A DNA stretch of 64,000 nt from Exophiala sp. HKRS030 (Eukaryota > Ascomycota > Eurotiomycetes > Chaetothyriales > Herpotrichiellaceae), in contig JAHWDD010000010.1 in the NCBI GenBank assembly GCA_023897205.1, forward strand, positions 310,001-374,000, read 5' to 3'. Positions within the stretch are counted from its first letter, which is position 1; every line of letters begins with the position of its first letter. Shown here one piece after another: positions 55,667 through 64,000 of the stretch. The position numbers and the translations under genes were made by a program. The notes beneath the pieces were generated by a model that was not told the origin of the DNA, ran no database searches, and saw only the letters and a program-made list of their open reading frames with translations.

Positions 55667-57293
55667 TCATTTTAGTTTGAAAATAGTTTCTTGCAACTTC
55701 CCATTACTCTGCTTCATCTCGTCCACTGCCTCTCCCTGCATCAGGCCGTAAACATCGCACGGCCCTACGACCTGGTGATACCCGTTCGTGTCCGGTCTTA
55801 ATATCATGGCATCGAGCAGCCAAAGATAATGCAGAGCTGGTCTCCTTCTCGAGCATGGAGTGGGCCGAGACCCATGTAGCCCTTTGAGGAGGCGAAGAAA
55901 GAACGATTATCAGTTCTGCCCGCGGCTTGCCGAGCATATTGTAGGATATGCGCCCAGCCTGTGGGGTCATCTAGATCGTGCAAAGTATAAGAGGCCGGCC
56001 ATGGGATTTTAGTCCTGTTTGACCGTCTAGTGTTTTGCGGATCTTCCAGCGCATGAAACTCGTCGCAGGACGGTCTCGGCTCTGGCACCAAGGAGCGTAG
56101 CTTGTCCACCCACGAGTTGAAACATATCGCATACGATCTAATCTCCCTATTGGATTCGAATGAGTGCAAGATGCTGTCAATGTTCCGCGAGTCGTCAAAA
56201 AGCCCACCAAGCGCTTGTGTACCGTACAGGTACATGAAACCAAAGGCACTGTCGACGAAGCTGCAGTGTTCGCTTTCTAACGGAACACCAACCAAGCCAT
56301 CATCAGAAACGGTGGTCCTAAAAAAAGCTTCAATCCTCGAAACTCCCGTTGGATAAGATGCAGGCGGACATTGATCTCGCAAAGAACTGTTGCTCGCTGA
56401 ATTCGTTCGAGAGCCGGTCTCGAAGCAATCGCGTATGTTGAGTGCCGTGGGTGCCGTCAGAACATCGTACAGAATGCCAGTGCAGTGCAGGTAACGTCCA
56501 TTTGCATGCAGATTACAACTGGCAGTCTCCCGGCTATCTGCTCCGGTCATTCCCTGGTAGAAATGTCCGCTTTGGAATGCCGACGCCCTGAAGTCAGGGA
56601 CCCAAGATGGCGTATCGAGCGCATCCGTCCGTGAGAGGAGCGCGCAGCCGATTCCAGCGTAAGTGAGTATCTCAAGAGACTGTTGAGTCTCGAGACACCG
56701 GACGGCGAAGTCTGCATACACGGCCTCGACTGTTTTGGTATAGTCCACCGTGACAATGATGTCGCCGACGTCATCTACGCTTTGCAACGCATAGATCTTG
56801 TCGCGGGGATCCGACGATTCACGGGAGTGAGTGATTCGTTGAAGTTTCAACAGATCTAACCTTTCGGGAATTTCCATAGTATCAGTCGTACGGAGATAGC
56901 GATGTTCGTATAAACTCGGGAACTCGACGCACTTCACACCATCCTGCAGCAGCATGGCTTGACTGGTAGTCGCCAATGTCTGTGGCTTGTTTAAGACTTT
57001 GAGCCACCTGAAAGTCGCTTTGGCAAGCTCTTGTCCTCGGCACGGAGATATCGCAGCGCCCTCTCGAGATTCACGGGGACGGAGAATGTCTGACCACAGA
57101 GTGATATCGTCGGATCTGTGCCCGGATTGGGAGTACCCCAGTACCACGACAATGCTTCGTACGTTGGGTCTCGTTCGAGAAGATGCGTGCTTAGCGAACA
57201 TTCGATGTCGTCGTCGAATTTCCCCTGAGCCAAAGTCACGAGCCTGACTTCGCCATCTTTCAGAGGGGTGTGGATTGGCACTGGAACCTCCAT
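55667..57293 (-). pseudogene. HET-domain (heterokaryon incompatibility) gene relic
   Basis: Begins like a normal HET protein: ATG 57293, GEVRLVTLAQGKFDDDIECSL, then block A YEALSWYWGTPN and a truncated NLERALRYLRAEDKSLPKR. The next expected blocks (a LWIDAICINQ-like segment, the WLG segment and W-V-Q-E) are missing, and the frame shifts by about 57020. The second frame resumes with ERLDLLKLQRITHSRESSDPRDKIYAL, VDYTKTVEAVYADFAVRC and continues to SKGYMGLGPLHAREGDQLCIIFGCSMP, where a TGA (55804-55806) stops it. Shifting the frame by one base restores ILRPDTNGYHQVVGPCDVYGLMQGEAV to TGA 55667-55669, the usual HET C terminus. So there is an internal deletion with frameshift and a 1-base 3' frameshift. 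The ancestral role would be allorecognition and cell death control; the present copy is unlikely to work. Confidence 0.78.
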
Positions 57294-58018
57294 TTTGCTC
57301 TGACAAGTCGTCCCCGGAGATTTACCTCTCTTCCCGTCGATATGGTAATGTTTATTGACAACTGAATTTAATATGCGGGTTTTTCTTTCCCCTTTGTGGA
57401 GGTAGGGAGCTATCATATCCTGGATTTTATAGTGGTTCGTTGAAGCGATGTCCCTCCGTGTGTATATTGAGTTTTCGTCGTGACGCTTTGCTGATCGAAG
57501 GGATTCAATTAGGGATGTAAGGGCATATGGGGCTGTTGTTGGGTAGATGTTGAAGTATGTTGGTGAACTATGAATCCAAAGAATGTTGTTCATTCTCTGT
57601 GGGGGCTTAGACCTTGCTAACCAAAGTACTCCGTACTTTGTACTTTATCAAAAGGGCCAAAATCCCCTCACTTAAGAAGTGTGGGAACAACACTTAATCC
57701 CTGTCAATATTGGGACTCTGTCAGCCTAACAACTTGGTCGATTCGGATTAGATATCAAGTGGCCATTGGCTGTTCAGGATCTAGTCAATAATGTTCGTAG
57801 GATCTTGAAACTCGATTTCCTTCATTCATGGATGAAAATGAGCCTTTGACAAAGTGAGTGCTGACTTGACTGTACAACGAGGTCAATATGAGGTTTGTTT
57901 TCTCAATTATCAAGTCCTCCGCAGCTATACAAAGCTGTTGCGTTTCCGTCTTTGCATGTATTATATATTTCGTTCAGAAAGGAATTACTGTGGGCTGAAG
58001 AACTAATACTAAACCTCC
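57294..58018. other. intergenic, upstream of HET relic
   Basis: About 720 bases including the shared 14-base word (57476-57489) and a TACTCCGTA copy at 57627-57635. An open frame continues upstream of the HET ATG to 57593, but the family's usual N terminus and the word's position favour ATG 57293. Confidence 0.5.
57476..57489 (-). promoter_or_regulatory. 14-base shared word, copy B
   Basis: Second copy of CGTCGTGACGCTTT, 183 bases before the HET relic ATG. Flanking TTT also matches copy A. Confidence 0.4.
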
Positions 58019-59335
58019 CTAGAGAGTCTTGTTCAACCATGCAAAAAAGGCTCTCACCATCTCCTGCGAGGCGCCGGTCTGACAGTGGTAGCCGGCGGTA
58101 CCGTTGAAGTCGTGGAGCGTGCCCAGAGAGCCCAGGGCCTGCTTCAGCATTTGTGGTTGACCCGTGACGAAAGTGTCGTACTCGCCGTTGCCGATGAAGA
58201 CCGGGACCGTGATGTTTTTGACGAAATCGCTGACCTTGTACTCCTTGGCCATGGTCAGGAAGTCAAAGGGCGAGTGCGTGTAAAAGGACCACAGGCCCTG
58301 GTCGAGGCCCCAGGCGGCCATGGTGGAGAGCTGGTTGGTGTCCCGCAGCTCGAGCAGCTTGCTGTCAAACTCTTGTTTCTGGCCCGCTTCGAAGAGGGGG
58401 ACGAGGTCGGAGGGAACGGGAGCTATGGCGCTCGAGAAAAAATCCCAGATGCCGTCGATGCCGACCACGGCCTTGATGCGAGGTTCATAGGCCGCCACAC
58501 GCAGGTTGAGAAGGGTCCCGAACGAGTTGCCGAGGATGACGAGGCGATCCTTGTCGATCACGTCCGCCTTGTTCTGGTAGAGCCAGTCGACCACGGGGAT
58601 CCCGACGTCCTCCCACTGAGGGATGAAGCCGACGTCCTGGTACCGGCGCACCGTGTTCTGCCCGGGCCCTTCGTACGTGATGCAATTCCAGCCCCGGAGC
58701 ACGGCGGGTGCACAAAAGTTGTGGTACGAGTCCTCCTGCGCCGCGTCGTAGCCGTTGCCGACCACGAGGGTGGGCAGTTTGGCCGTCGAGTTTGCGTCTG
58801 CCGCCCCGTACCAGATGGCTTCGATGGTGAAGTTTCGGCTCCTGGCCGGAATGCGAACCCGTACCCCGGGGACGGGCAGCGCCGCGATGGCCTTGTCGAA
58901 GGCGCTGAGCTGTTCTGCCCACAGGGTCATGATCTCCGGGTTGCTCCAGTTCTGGTGGATGAGGAAGTCGGCGCGGCGGAAGTAGTTGGCCGTCGAGAAC
59001 CAGGTGTCCCGGACGTTGATCGGGTCGTACGCATTCTCCGGATCCTCGGCCTGTTTCTTCGTGTAATTGGCCAGCTTGTAGAACTCTTCGTAATACGATG
59101 TCATGTTGCCGGGCTCGACTACGTTGGCGACGCCCAGCACCGGGCTGATGTCTGACCCTCCAGTGAGGGCCAGGCCCAGTGGAATCAAGAAATCAAAATT
59201 GAAAGTCGAGTCGGTGCTCAGCGGCAAGGTCGGCGCCTTGGACGAGGAGGAGGAAGAGTTGCTCGCCCCGGATGCGGTTTGTAGGCATACGACCGCAGCC
59301 AGAAGCTGGGCGACAGAAAGAGATATGAATTTCAT
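58019..59335 (-). CDS. secreted alpha/beta hydrolase (FrsA/Ayg1-like)
   Basis: Single exon of 438 residues. A classical signal peptide (MKFISLSVAQLLAAVVCLQTASG, cleavage near 23) and several N-x-S/T sites predict secretion. The hydrolase core has the oxyanion-side VVGNGYDAAQED, then TYEGPGQN, the nucleophile elbow GNSFG with Ser271, GIDGIWDFF, the acid in FIGNGEYD (Asp387) and the base in GYHCQTGA (His417): a complete triad. The layout, with a helical N-terminal third (YYEEFYKLANYTKKQAE...YFRRADFLI), resembles FrsA/Ayg1-type and 2,6-dihydropseudooxynicotine-hydrolase-like proteins, which cleave C-C or ester bonds. Substrate unknown. It is divergently transcribed from a Zn2Cys6 regulator, its likely controller. 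Third positions are G/C-rich. Confidence 0.88.
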   Translation of the reverse strand: MKFISLSVAQLLAAVVCLQTASGASNSSSSSSKAPTLPLSTDSTFNFDFLIPLGLALTGGSDISPVLGVANVVEPGNMTSYYEEFYKLANYTKKQAEDPENAYDPINVRDTWFSTANYFRRADFLIHQNWSNPEIMTLWAEQLSAFDKAIAALPVPGVRVRIPARSRNFTIEAIWYGAADANSTAKLPTLVVGNGYDAAQEDSYHNFCAPAVLRGWNCITYEGPGQNTVRRYQDVGFIPQWEDVGIPVVDWLYQNKADVIDKDRLVILGNSFGTLLNLRVAAYEPRIKAVVGIDGIWDFFSSAIAPVPSDLVPLFEAGQKQEFDSKLLELRDTNQLSTMAAWGLDQGLWSFYTHSPFDFLTMAKEYKVSDFVKNITVPVFIGNGEYDTFVTGQPQMLKQALGSLGTLHDFNGTAGYHCQTGASQEMVRAFFAWLNKTL

Positions 59336-59881
59336 TGCTGCTGAGAGAGGTTGACACTTCGTGAAAAATGAGATATGCAGTAGTCACGTCTAGAAACCGA
59401 TGGGAATGAGACAGACTTACCTAGATATATCATCTTGTTCAATTGATGTGCGTCTTTCGGCTCTTACTTGTAGTTCCATTCCGTCGACTCCCTCGGAGAA
59501 GATGGCCATTCCATGGGAAGCCTAGCTAGGCAATGGCGTCACTCTCACCATGAATTGTGATTGCCTGATAGACAGTATGGAGACGTTCTTTTGCGATTTG
59601 TGTATTTAGTGATGCTATTGCATGTAGATCATCCATAATGCCGCTAAACCGCATCCTGGACCATTTTTGCGACGGAGAGCCTGAATATCTGTTCTCCATA
59701 TTGCGGGGACAAACCCACTTATATTGGAGCCAGACAGAGTCAGACTTAACGCCGAGGCTGAACTGAGATTCCTGCGGGGAGGAGGAAGATAATAAAAGAA
59801 AGCATTCGCAGAAGGCTGGAATCCGTATGTGGTGCCTGCTTTGCGATCCAATGGGCCTTATTGATCATCCCATCGCAAGAC
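59336..59881. promoter_or_regulatory. divergent promoter, secreted hydrolase / Zn2Cys6 regulator
   Basis: A 546-base region between two divergent ATGs. Scattered CGG/CCG triplets are present; none forms a clearly best zinc-cluster site by eye. A minus-strand 78-codon ORF here is not supported. Confidence 0.5.
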
Positions 59882-61567
59882 ATGCCCAATTATGGCCGAT
59901 CAGGACGTTGTCTTACGTGTAAGAGACGACGCGTCAAGTGCGACGAAGCGAGGCCAGCTTGTTCACAGTGCCGCAGTCTTGGTGTTGATTGTGGAGGATA
60001 CACCAAGCAATACATCTTCAGGGATCAAAACCACAAGTTTGCTTCTTCTGCAACAACCCTAGAAACCTCCGAGGGACGGCGTGCGCTGGCGCAGCCTTCG
60101 TCAGGTGCCGCAGGAGAACCCTCCCGGTCTCTGCTTAGGGGAGCCGACGTCGCCGTGCCTTTCTTCCTTGTGCATTACGCTGGTCTGGGCCGCAACCTCG
60201 CTGTCTCCCGCGGCTTTTACGAGATCTTGATCCCTATTTCCACTTCTCAGTCTCCTGACTCGCCGCTTTCACTGGCTGTCTCGGCTGTGGCCGCGAGGGT
60301 CTTCTCCATATGGCGCAACGATGACACCCTCCAACTTAAACCTCATTTGGAGCCGTATACCGAGGCCGTCGCGTCTCTTCGTTCAGCTCTCAAGCGCCCA
60401 GAGGACCGTTGCAGGCCTGCTACAGCACTCGCGGTTCTGGCCCTACATCTCTACGAGAGCATCAGCGCCGTCTATGATTCCCGCCAAGCAATACCTGTTC
60501 ACCATCAAGGTGCGTTGGCCTTGCTGCCGATCGCGGGATGGGACAGCCTAGATGGCCTTGCTAGCACGTATGTGAAGGGTTTCGTGCTTCACAGCGAAAT
60601 CTCGTCGGCGTTGCGGCAAAAACGGTCGATCCACCCTAATGCTTATTCCTATGTGAACAGTCCACATATCTCATTTCTGGTGCCAGGTAACTTTAGCTCG
60701 ACCTTGGACTGGATAGGAGCCTCCGTGGCCGAGCTGCAAGCAGACTACGAGCGCGAACTATCACGAAAAACCACTTCTGGTGCTTTACTGGAGCATCAGT
60801 GCAGAGCGTGGATCACAGAAGCGGGACAAATTGAAGAGCTTCCGTGGTCTTGGGCGCGGGATGTGCCCGATCGTTGGCGGCCGGTCAGGCTCACGAGTGG
60901 TCAAGACTTTAGTCCGTCGATCACAGCATATCGGTCCACTTGTGACGTCTATCCATCGTGTCAGATTGCGACCTTGTGGAACTTGTGGAGATTCCACCGC
61001 CTCTTACTCCTTAAGATAACCGTCATCGCAACACAGTATATCTCGACCTCGCCACGGGACGAGTCTGCAGGCGAGGAATGGATTGTGCCGACGAACATGG
61101 AAAGGGCCACTCAAGGTGACCACATCCAGGATCTGGTGGACAGCATCTGCCACAGCGTGCCCTTCTATCTCGGCAATCGCTACAAACAATCCAGACTCAG
61201 TGATTTTACAGACCCGGAGATCCTGTTTCCTAGCTACCACTTACTGACACCAGATGACACGAGAATCACCACACGGGATCATCACAGTCCCATGTCTGGG
61301 GACGAACACCACCGCCACATGGTTGCCTACGGTGCATGGCATATCGTGAGCCCTCTGAGTAACTTGCTCACCTTGTTCTCCGATGACCACGGCGGAAGGA
61401 CAGTGGCGAGCTATCTCCGGTCAGGTCAGCAGGAATGGATCCGCGAACAGTTCCTGAGGGTATGCGCCTTGGTTCGCCTGCCCGTCGACCTGAAGTCTAC
61501 GGACGGCGCAGCAGAGACCATTGCGAAACAAGTCAGGAAAGGAGCCATTTTCATGAGTGGTCCTTAG
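59882..61567 (+). CDS. Zn2Cys6 fungal-type transcription factor
   Basis: Single exon of 561 residues from ATG 59882; the open frame starts seven codons earlier at a TTG. The zinc cluster is at the extreme N terminus: Cys10, 13, 20, 27, 30 and 37 in C-X2-C-X6-C-X6-C-X2-C-X6-C spacing (GRCLTCKRRRVKCDEARPACSQC), the standard GAL4-type DNA-binding domain for CGG triplets. Downstream, FFLVHYAGLGRNL, SLALAVSAVAARVFS-like and CRPATALAVLALHLYESI, HHQGALALLPIAG match the fungal-specific factor domain II family (Pfam Fungal_trans_2-like), common in small pathway regulators. No coiled coil or membrane segment is evident. It lies 546 bases from the divergent secreted hydrolase, the most likely target (inference). 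Confidence 0.9.
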   Translation: MPNYGRSGRCLTCKRRRVKCDEARPACSQCRSLGVDCGGYTKQYIFRDQNHKFASSATTLETSEGRRALAQPSSGAAGEPSRSLLRGADVAVPFFLVHYAGLGRNLAVSRGFYEILIPISTSQSPDSPLSLAVSAVAARVFSIWRNDDTLQLKPHLEPYTEAVASLRSALKRPEDRCRPATALAVLALHLYESISAVYDSRQAIPVHHQGALALLPIAGWDSLDGLASTYVKGFVLHSEISSALRQKRSIHPNAYSYVNSPHISFLVPGNFSSTLDWIGASVAELQADYERELSRKTTSGALLEHQCRAWITEAGQIEELPWSWARDVPDRWRPVRLTSGQDFSPSITAYRSTCDVYPSCQIATLWNLWRFHRLLLLKITVIATQYISTSPRDESAGEEWIVPTNMERATQGDHIQDLVDSICHSVPFYLGNRYKQSRLSDFTDPEILFPSYHLLTPDDTRITTRDHHSPMSGDEHHRHMVAYGAWHIVSPLSNLLTLFSDDHGGRTVASYLRSGQQEWIREQFLRVCALVRLPVDLKSTDGAAETIAKQVRKGAIFMSGP

Positions 61568-62166
61568 AAGCACACGACTCTAGCATAATGTTATTGTCAC
61601 GCACGTTTATTCAGGTATTTGCACTTGTAATGAAATCGCCGCCATCCGAAAAGAGACAAGAACGGAACAGCGAGGCAATTGTATCTGCCTACATTTTACG
61701 CGATCTCTTCCTGAATACAGGACAAGCTGGATCCGCTTGAATAGTTAACTACCTACATGTTCCTGGAACACGAACAGTTGTCAACGCCCATTATCCAAAA
61801 TGGAGTAACTGGTGTGTTTGTTGTTGTGTTGACTATGGGCAGTGCCGTGGTCTCTTTGTCTCTTCCCCCTAATCTGTGGCGTTACGAGTACGACCCTTTA
61901 TAGTCAAGTCAATTCGCTCGAGATACAAACAAAGACAAAAACAAAGACAACAAACAAGAAGCTCCTGGTGCATAACGAGAAACATTACTATTAACATGGT
62001 GGATCTATTAGCATCAGGCAGACATCTCCAAGATTAAACGCCAAATTCATGGCCAAAGTCCAAATTTCTTCTTTTCAATTTTCCAAAGACCAAAAGAGAG
62101 GAAGAGAACCTTCGCGGAACTCCTGATTTGATAGTTCAAGAGACAGACGCCAATCTAAACACCATC
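61568..62166. other. intergenic spacer
   Basis: 600 bases between two genes on the same strand: 3' flank of the regulator and promoter/leader of the next gene, with A-rich CAAAGACAAA repeats at about 61926-61955. No gene supported. Confidence 0.5.
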
Positions 62167-63951
62167 ATGGACCCAAAAACAATGGACCCGATCGCGAAGA
62201 TCATTCATCGGCGAATGTTGGAACGACAGAGAGCCAAAGAAAAGAGACAACAGAAGACCCTACCGCCCCTGTCCTCCCCTGAGCCTCTTGTGGCGGGAGA
62301 AGAAGAAAACAGTCTTGCTGTGACCCCGGTGGTAGAGGATCCAGTTCCTTGTGCCTTTCTCGACCTTCCATTCGACGTTCGACGCGTCATCCTGCGTTAC
62401 CTACTGGGCATGGACCAAGTACGAACCGTCACTCGGAAATTCGAAAAGAACTTCTACACTCGCCCTAAGCACGATGTTAGTTACAGCATGAACACGGCCG
62501 TCCTCAGAACTTGCAAACAACTCCTGACGGAAGGCTCGATCGTTCTGCGGGAAAATTCCTTTGTCGCCGTGCCCAACTTTCGACCGAGAACAGGTCGCAT
62601 TCCGACGTGGAAGTTGCCGCAGCCGGCTCGGTCACGTTCGTCACTGTCCACCACCTTCTCCTCTGAAATCAAGCCGATATTGACTGTCAAATCGACCGAC
62701 CCACACGAGAAAAAGGGTTACAACAGCTTCATCTCCATCCTCGACTTTCGCCTGTACTGCGAATCATGGATGTTTACGGCCGAAGAGTATCACAGTTACC
62801 AATGGCGCTCGAACCCAACCACACAAGGACAATTCTCGTTCGAACTAGAGTTTGTCCCCGGTCTCGCCCAGAAGCTGTGGGGGTTTCCAAACGAAAAGGT
62901 CTTTCTCGATTACATTTCGACGAGCATCCGTGAATCCATCGGCCCACTCGTCAAGACTGTCCGGCTAGGAGATTTTGAGTTGAGCTGTATCTCTCCGTCA
63001 AAAACCTCTCCTGACAATGATGGTGACCGTGACGACGGCGAGAAACACACCAGTCATCCACCATCGCCACCACAAAAGCTGACCAACCTGGAGCAAAAGA
63101 TCTGGGACATGTTCAAACCCGGCCGAGATCCTGGAGAGCGGGCACGTCGATTTCAAACCGCAGATCAACGAATCCAGGCGGCGTTCAACAAAGCCGAAAG
63201 AATGTTTGAAGACCTATCACTAGAAGAAGAACTGCGAGAAACCACGGTCCAGGTCCGAGATGAGTTCAAAAAGGTCAAAGAGATGATTTTGGCCGCAGCA
63301 GGACCCGTCCAATCCGCCAGATTGAACTGGTGTCTATTTCGTCTGGCGACCATGAAAACCGCCATCGAGATCAACGGTGGCCACGCTCTTGTTGCCGAAC
63401 GTGATCTCAAGGACCTGCAAGAGGCCCAACGTCTCAACGACCTCGCCAACAGAATCATTGCTGGTGACGAGTACCGGCTTAGACTCGGCTTGCGCAAGGC
63501 GGAGTTGTCGTTGTTGCTTTCGCCGGCCGTCACTTCGACGACGACGACAACGACGACGACGACGATGACGAGGTTGATGCCTTCTACTTCTACCAGTGCC
63601 ACTACTACTTCCACCATACGGTCTGAGAACGAGCTCATCAAGCTCCTTTGTAACCTGGCGTGGGAATTTGCCCCGTACGGAACGGAATACAGATTCCAAG
63701 AGGCGAAATTGGATTGGGTCCACCGGTCCGTCCACGGCGACGATGACTCCAAGAACTGGGAGCGCTGGACTCGTGGGACTTTGCTGGAATGGCAGGATTA
63801 TCGAATCAAGGACGCCGTGGGCGAGACGCTGGAACCTAAAATCGACCGAGTCAGAAGCCTCATCGTTGCGAGGTACGGGCAAGAGGCCAGGTGGAAACAC
63901 TTTGACAACATTTGTTACCAAGGTTCAGCAGAACTCCAGGCAGTTAATTAG
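62167..63951 (+). CDS. F-box-like / 2EXR-type fungal protein
   Basis: Single exon of 594 residues from ATG 62167; the open frame begins at a TTG 13 codons earlier. A charged N-terminal helix (IIHRRMLERQRAKEKRQQK) precedes the conserved part, residues about 70-140: FLDLPFDVRRVILRYLLGMDQV...LRTCKQLLTEGSIVLRENSFVAV, the pattern of fungal F-box-like/2EXR proteins (LDLPxEIRxxIY...LLxxCRQIxxEAxxILYxxNxF). The remainder is alpha-helical and charged, with coiled-coil potential (RIQAAFNKAERMFEDLSLEEELRETTVQVRDEFKKVKEMI). A threonine run (63535-63575, ACG/ACA triplets) and a Ser/Thr linker interrupt the C-terminal half. No enzymatic motif; a ubiquitin-ligase role is possible but unproven. The stop is 50 bases from the window edge. 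Confidence 0.78.
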   Translation: MDPKTMDPIAKIIHRRMLERQRAKEKRQQKTLPPLSSPEPLVAGEEENSLAVTPVVEDPVPCAFLDLPFDVRRVILRYLLGMDQVRTVTRKFEKNFYTRPKHDVSYSMNTAVLRTCKQLLTEGSIVLRENSFVAVPNFRPRTGRIPTWKLPQPARSRSSLSTTFSSEIKPILTVKSTDPHEKKGYNSFISILDFRLYCESWMFTAEEYHSYQWRSNPTTQGQFSFELEFVPGLAQKLWGFPNEKVFLDYISTSIRESIGPLVKTVRLGDFELSCISPSKTSPDNDGDRDDGEKHTSHPPSPPQKLTNLEQKIWDMFKPGRDPGERARRFQTADQRIQAAFNKAERMFEDLSLEEELRETTVQVRDEFKKVKEMILAAAGPVQSARLNWCLFRLATMKTAIEINGGHALVAERDLKDLQEAQRLNDLANRIIAGDEYRLRLGLRKAELSLLLSPAVTSTTTTTTTTTMTRLMPSTSTSATTTSTIRSENELIKLLCNLAWEFAPYGTEYRFQEAKLDWVHRSVHGDDDSKNWERWTRGTLLEWQDYRIKDAVGETLEPKIDRVRSLIVARYGQEARWKHFDNICYQGSAELQAVN

Positions 63952-64000
63952 GAAACGAGGTTGTCGGACATTAGACAGGTTTCGGTCTTTTTTGTTTTGG

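Noticed and set aside
1..64000. Transposable elements or CRISPR arrays
   Set aside because: No transposase or reverse transcriptase motifs, no terminal repeats flanking an ORF, and only simple microsatellites and short palindromes were seen.

Overview
This window is nuclear DNA from a filamentous ascomycete (Pezizomycotina). Supporting this are short introns of about 48-110 bases with GT...CTRAC-like...AG signals, Zn2Cys6 regulators, a HET-domain relic, a fungal CorA-like membrane protein, a Cut12-type spindle pole body protein and an intron-containing tRNA-Gln. Recurrent intergenic TACTCCGTA and TACCTAGGTA words suggest Eurotiomycetes or a relative; that placement is a guess. I recognise no transposon, rRNA or CRISPR array and no backbone secondary-metabolite enzyme.

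Layout. 1-7.7 kb: tRNA-Gln, then a Zn2Cys6 regulator divergent from a DHA1-type MFS exporter, then an alpha/beta-hydrolase-fold protein whose nucleophile serine is replaced. 7.7-13.4 kb: gene-poor DNA, a decayed coiled-coil gene with two premature stops, and an 897-residue membrane-anchored protein. 13.7-32.2 kb is a housekeeping block: SEC61, ARG7, ORC2, PLP synthase, an F-box protein, NAD formate dehydrogenase, a mitochondrial coiled-coil (CCDC90/FMP32-like) protein and a Cut12-like protein. ARG7 and PLP synthase carry upstream TGAGTCA sites expected for cross-pathway (Gcn4/CpcA) control.

33.2-46 kb: a CorA-like protein followed in the same direction by an intact arginyl-tRNA synthetase paralogue that has lost its HIGH and MSTRKG signatures and gained an acidic repeat tail. 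Then come a BTB-like protein, two related small Cys-rich zinc-type genes 2.2 kb apart, and a 59-residue Cys-containing ORF. 46.7-50.2 kb: a 1135-residue Ser/Pro-rich protein. 50.2-54.9 kb: nothing recognisable as a gene. 54.9-57.3 kb: a small membrane protein next to a HET-domain pseudogene with a deleted core and a 3' frameshift; a 14-base word lies upstream of both. 58-64 kb: a secreted alpha/beta hydrolase divergent from a second Zn2Cys6 regulator, then an F-box-like protein.

The most interesting signals are the inactivated-looking ArgRS paralogue, the pair of small zinc-type genes conserved in protein but not in DNA, and the HET relic with its membrane-protein neighbour. Exon boundaries were assigned by eye from splice signals and frame continuity. 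Several longest ORFs begin at TTG or GTG, so I chose starts at ATG.
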